Below are positions 12,738 through 14,005 of a DNA stretch of 14,005 nt, piece by piece; within the stretch, counting starts at the first letter, position 1; every line of letters begins with the position of its first letter. Location: the NCBI GenBank assembly GCA_035361955.1, contig DAOSDC010000023.1:1-14005 (forward strand), in the 5' to 3' direction. The DNA is from UBA6120 sp035361955 (GTDB taxonomy: Bacteria > Bacillota_I > Bacilli_A > RFN20 > CAG-826). A model generated the notes under the pieces. The model ran no database searches. It worked only from the letters and a program-made list of their open reading frames with translations, and was not told the DNA's origin. The position numbers and the translations under genes are program-made.

Positions 12738-14005
12738 ATGGCAAAAGAAATCATCATCGGTATCGACTTAGGTACCACAAACTCCGTCGTCAGCTACATG
12801 CAACCAGACGGCAAAGTCAAAGTAATCCCTAACCCCGAAGGACATAACACGACCCCCTCGGTCGTCGCTTTCAAAACTTCGGGTGAAGAGATCGTCGGCG
12901 ACGCCGCTAAACGGCAGGCGGTCATCAATCCGGATACCGTTTTATCAATCAAGCGATTGATGGGAACCGACAAAAAGATTCACATCAACACACTTAACAA
13001 AGACTTCACGCCGCAAGAGATATCGGCCAAAGTGTTGGCTTATATGAAAAAATACGCCGAAACATCAATTGGTCAACCAATCAAAAAGGCCGTGATTACC
13101 GTACCCGCCTATTTTAACGACGCGCAACGTCAAGCGACGAAAGACGCCGGTCAAATCGCCGGTTTAGAAGTCATGCGCATCATCAATGAACCGACTGCGA
13201 GTTCGCTCGCCTATGGCATGGAATCGAAAAAATCCGGCAAGATTCTCGTATATGACCTTGGCGGAGGCACGTTCGACGTCTCAATCCTTGAAATCGGCGA
13301 CGGTACGTTTGAAGTCATCTCAACCTCAGGCGACAACCAACTCGGCGGCGATGATTGGGACGAAGTTCTCGCGAAATGGATTCAAGAACAAATCCGGGCG
13401 CAACATGGCGTCACACTAACCGATAAAATGGCGCTTCAACGGTTTAAAGAAGCGGCCGAAAAAGCGAAAATCGAACTTTCAGCACAACTTGAAACCGTTA
13501 TTTCGCTACCATTCATCGGTCAAACATCAGCCGGTCCCATTAACTTTGAAACCAAAATTACGCGGGCCCGCTTCCAAGACATGACCAAACATTTGCTTAA
13601 ACGGACCGAAGAACCGCTTCGCAAAGCTCTAAAAGACGCTAATTTAACCGCGAACGATATCGAAGAAGTACTACTAATCGGTGGTTCGATCCGGATGCCA
13701 GCCGTCCAAGAACTCGTGAATCAAATCATGGGTAAAAAACCGAACCTATCGGTTAATCCCGACGAAGCCGTCAGCATTGGCGCGGCGATTCAAGGAGCCG
13801 TGTTATCGGGCGATGTCAAGGATGTCGTCTTACTCGATGTCACGCCTTTAACTCTTGGCATTGAAACGCTTGGCGAAGTAATGACACCGCTAATCACCCG
13901 CAATACGACGATTCCGACGACCAAAAGTCAGATTTTCTCAACGGCGGCTGATAATCAACCGGCGGTCGACATCATGGTTTACCAAGGTGAACGTCCCATG
14001 GCGCG
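12738..14005 (+). CDS. dnaK: Chaperone DnaK (Hsp70), first 422 residues; runs off the right edge
   Basis: DnaK is the ATP-driven Hsp70 chaperone. The visible part contains the full nucleotide-binding domain and the start of the substrate-binding domain. Motifs: GIDLGTTNS (8-16), SIKRLMG, AVITVPAYFNDAQRQATKDAG, NEPTASSLAYG, DLGGGTFDVSIL, and GGSIRMPAV (315-323), with linker and substrate domain beginning VVLLDVTPLTLGIETLG. The domain is the compact Gram-positive form, with a shortened segment after the KRLMG motif compared with E. coli. Residue 318 is Ile where Hsp70s normally have Thr or Ser (GGSTRMP). AGGAG precedes the ATG by about 9 bases. No promoter or CIRCE lies in the 24-base gap after grpE, so expression depends on the hrcA promoter. 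Confidence 0.97.
   Translation, partial: MAKEIIIGIDLGTTNSVVSYMQPDGKVKVIPNPEGHNTTPSVVAFKTSGEEIVGDAAKRQAVINPDTVLSIKRLMGTDKKIHINTLNKDFTPQEISAKVLAYMKKYAETSIGQPIKKAVITVPAYFNDAQRQATKDAGQIAGLEVMRIINEPTASSLAYGMESKKSGKILVYDLGGGTFDVSILEIGDGTFEVISTSGDNQLGGDDWDEVLAKWIQEQIRAQHGVTLTDKMALQRFKEAAEKAKIELSAQLETVISLPFIGQTSAGPINFETKITRARFQDMTKHLLKRTEEPLRKALKDANLTANDIEEVLLIGGSIRMPAVQELVNQIMGKKPNLSVNPDEAVSIGAAIQGAVLSGDVKDVVLLDVTPLTLGIETLGEVMTPLITRNTTIPTTKSQIFSTAADNQPAVDIMVYQGERPMA

Noticed and set aside
1..14005. Mycoplasma-type genetic code (TGA as Trp)
   Set aside because: TGA ends the nuclease-helicase and hrcA frames at natural protein ends, and the Trp positions checked use TGG.
1..14005. Mobile element, prophage or CRISPR array
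   Set aside because: No transposase, integrase, regular repeat array or target duplication is seen; all genes fit conserved housekeeping or metabolic families or close-packed operons.

Overview
The window looks like chromosomal backbone from a low- to moderate-GC bacterium of the Bacillota (Firmicutes), probably a Bacilli/Tenericutes-type lineage related to Acholeplasma, Izemoplasma or Erysipelotrichia. The gene order rpsT ... lepA-hemW-hrcA-grpE-dnaK is the Firmicutes heat-shock/translation neighbourhood. The sporulation genes gpr and spoIIP, which sit between rpsT and lepA in Bacillus, are absent here. TGA is used as a stop (3513-5861 gene, hrcA) and the Trp residues I read are encoded by TGG, so the code is the standard bacterial one and not the Mycoplasma code. 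The lineage call is inference.

Left arm (1-2496, all on the minus strand): a partial agmatine deiminase gene (aguA), rpsT for ribosomal protein S20 with its own promoter and terminator, and a cysK-cysE pair (O-acetylserine sulfhydrylase and serine acetyltransferase) whose genes overlap by 8 bases and which together make cysteine from serine. A short divergent promoter region (2497-2583) separates cysK from fmt.

Middle (2584-7713, plus strand): fmt (initiator Met-tRNA formylation), overlapped by a 782-residue protein joining an N-terminal PD-(D/E)XK nuclease domain to an iron-sulfur XPD/DinG-type helicase, then lepA (elongation factor 4).

Right arm (7714-14005, plus strand): a putative promoter and a tight cluster of a Fic-fold/winged-helix protein with a destroyed catalytic motif, an 85-residue single-pass membrane protein, hemW, and an RDD-family membrane protein. 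Next comes a CIRCE-controlled heat-shock operon hrcA-grpE-dnaK (dnaK runs off the right edge). The promoter of hrcA has a perfect TTGACA box embedded in the CIRCE operator, and a second CIRCE-like inverted repeat lies at the predicted transcript start.

There is no gene-free stretch longer than about 125 bases, and I saw no insertion sequence, CRISPR array, tRNA or rRNA. The most unusual items are the pseudo-Fic regulator-like protein placed between lepA and the Hsp70 operon, the nuclease-helicase fusion, and the duplicated operator/5'-hairpin in front of hrcA.
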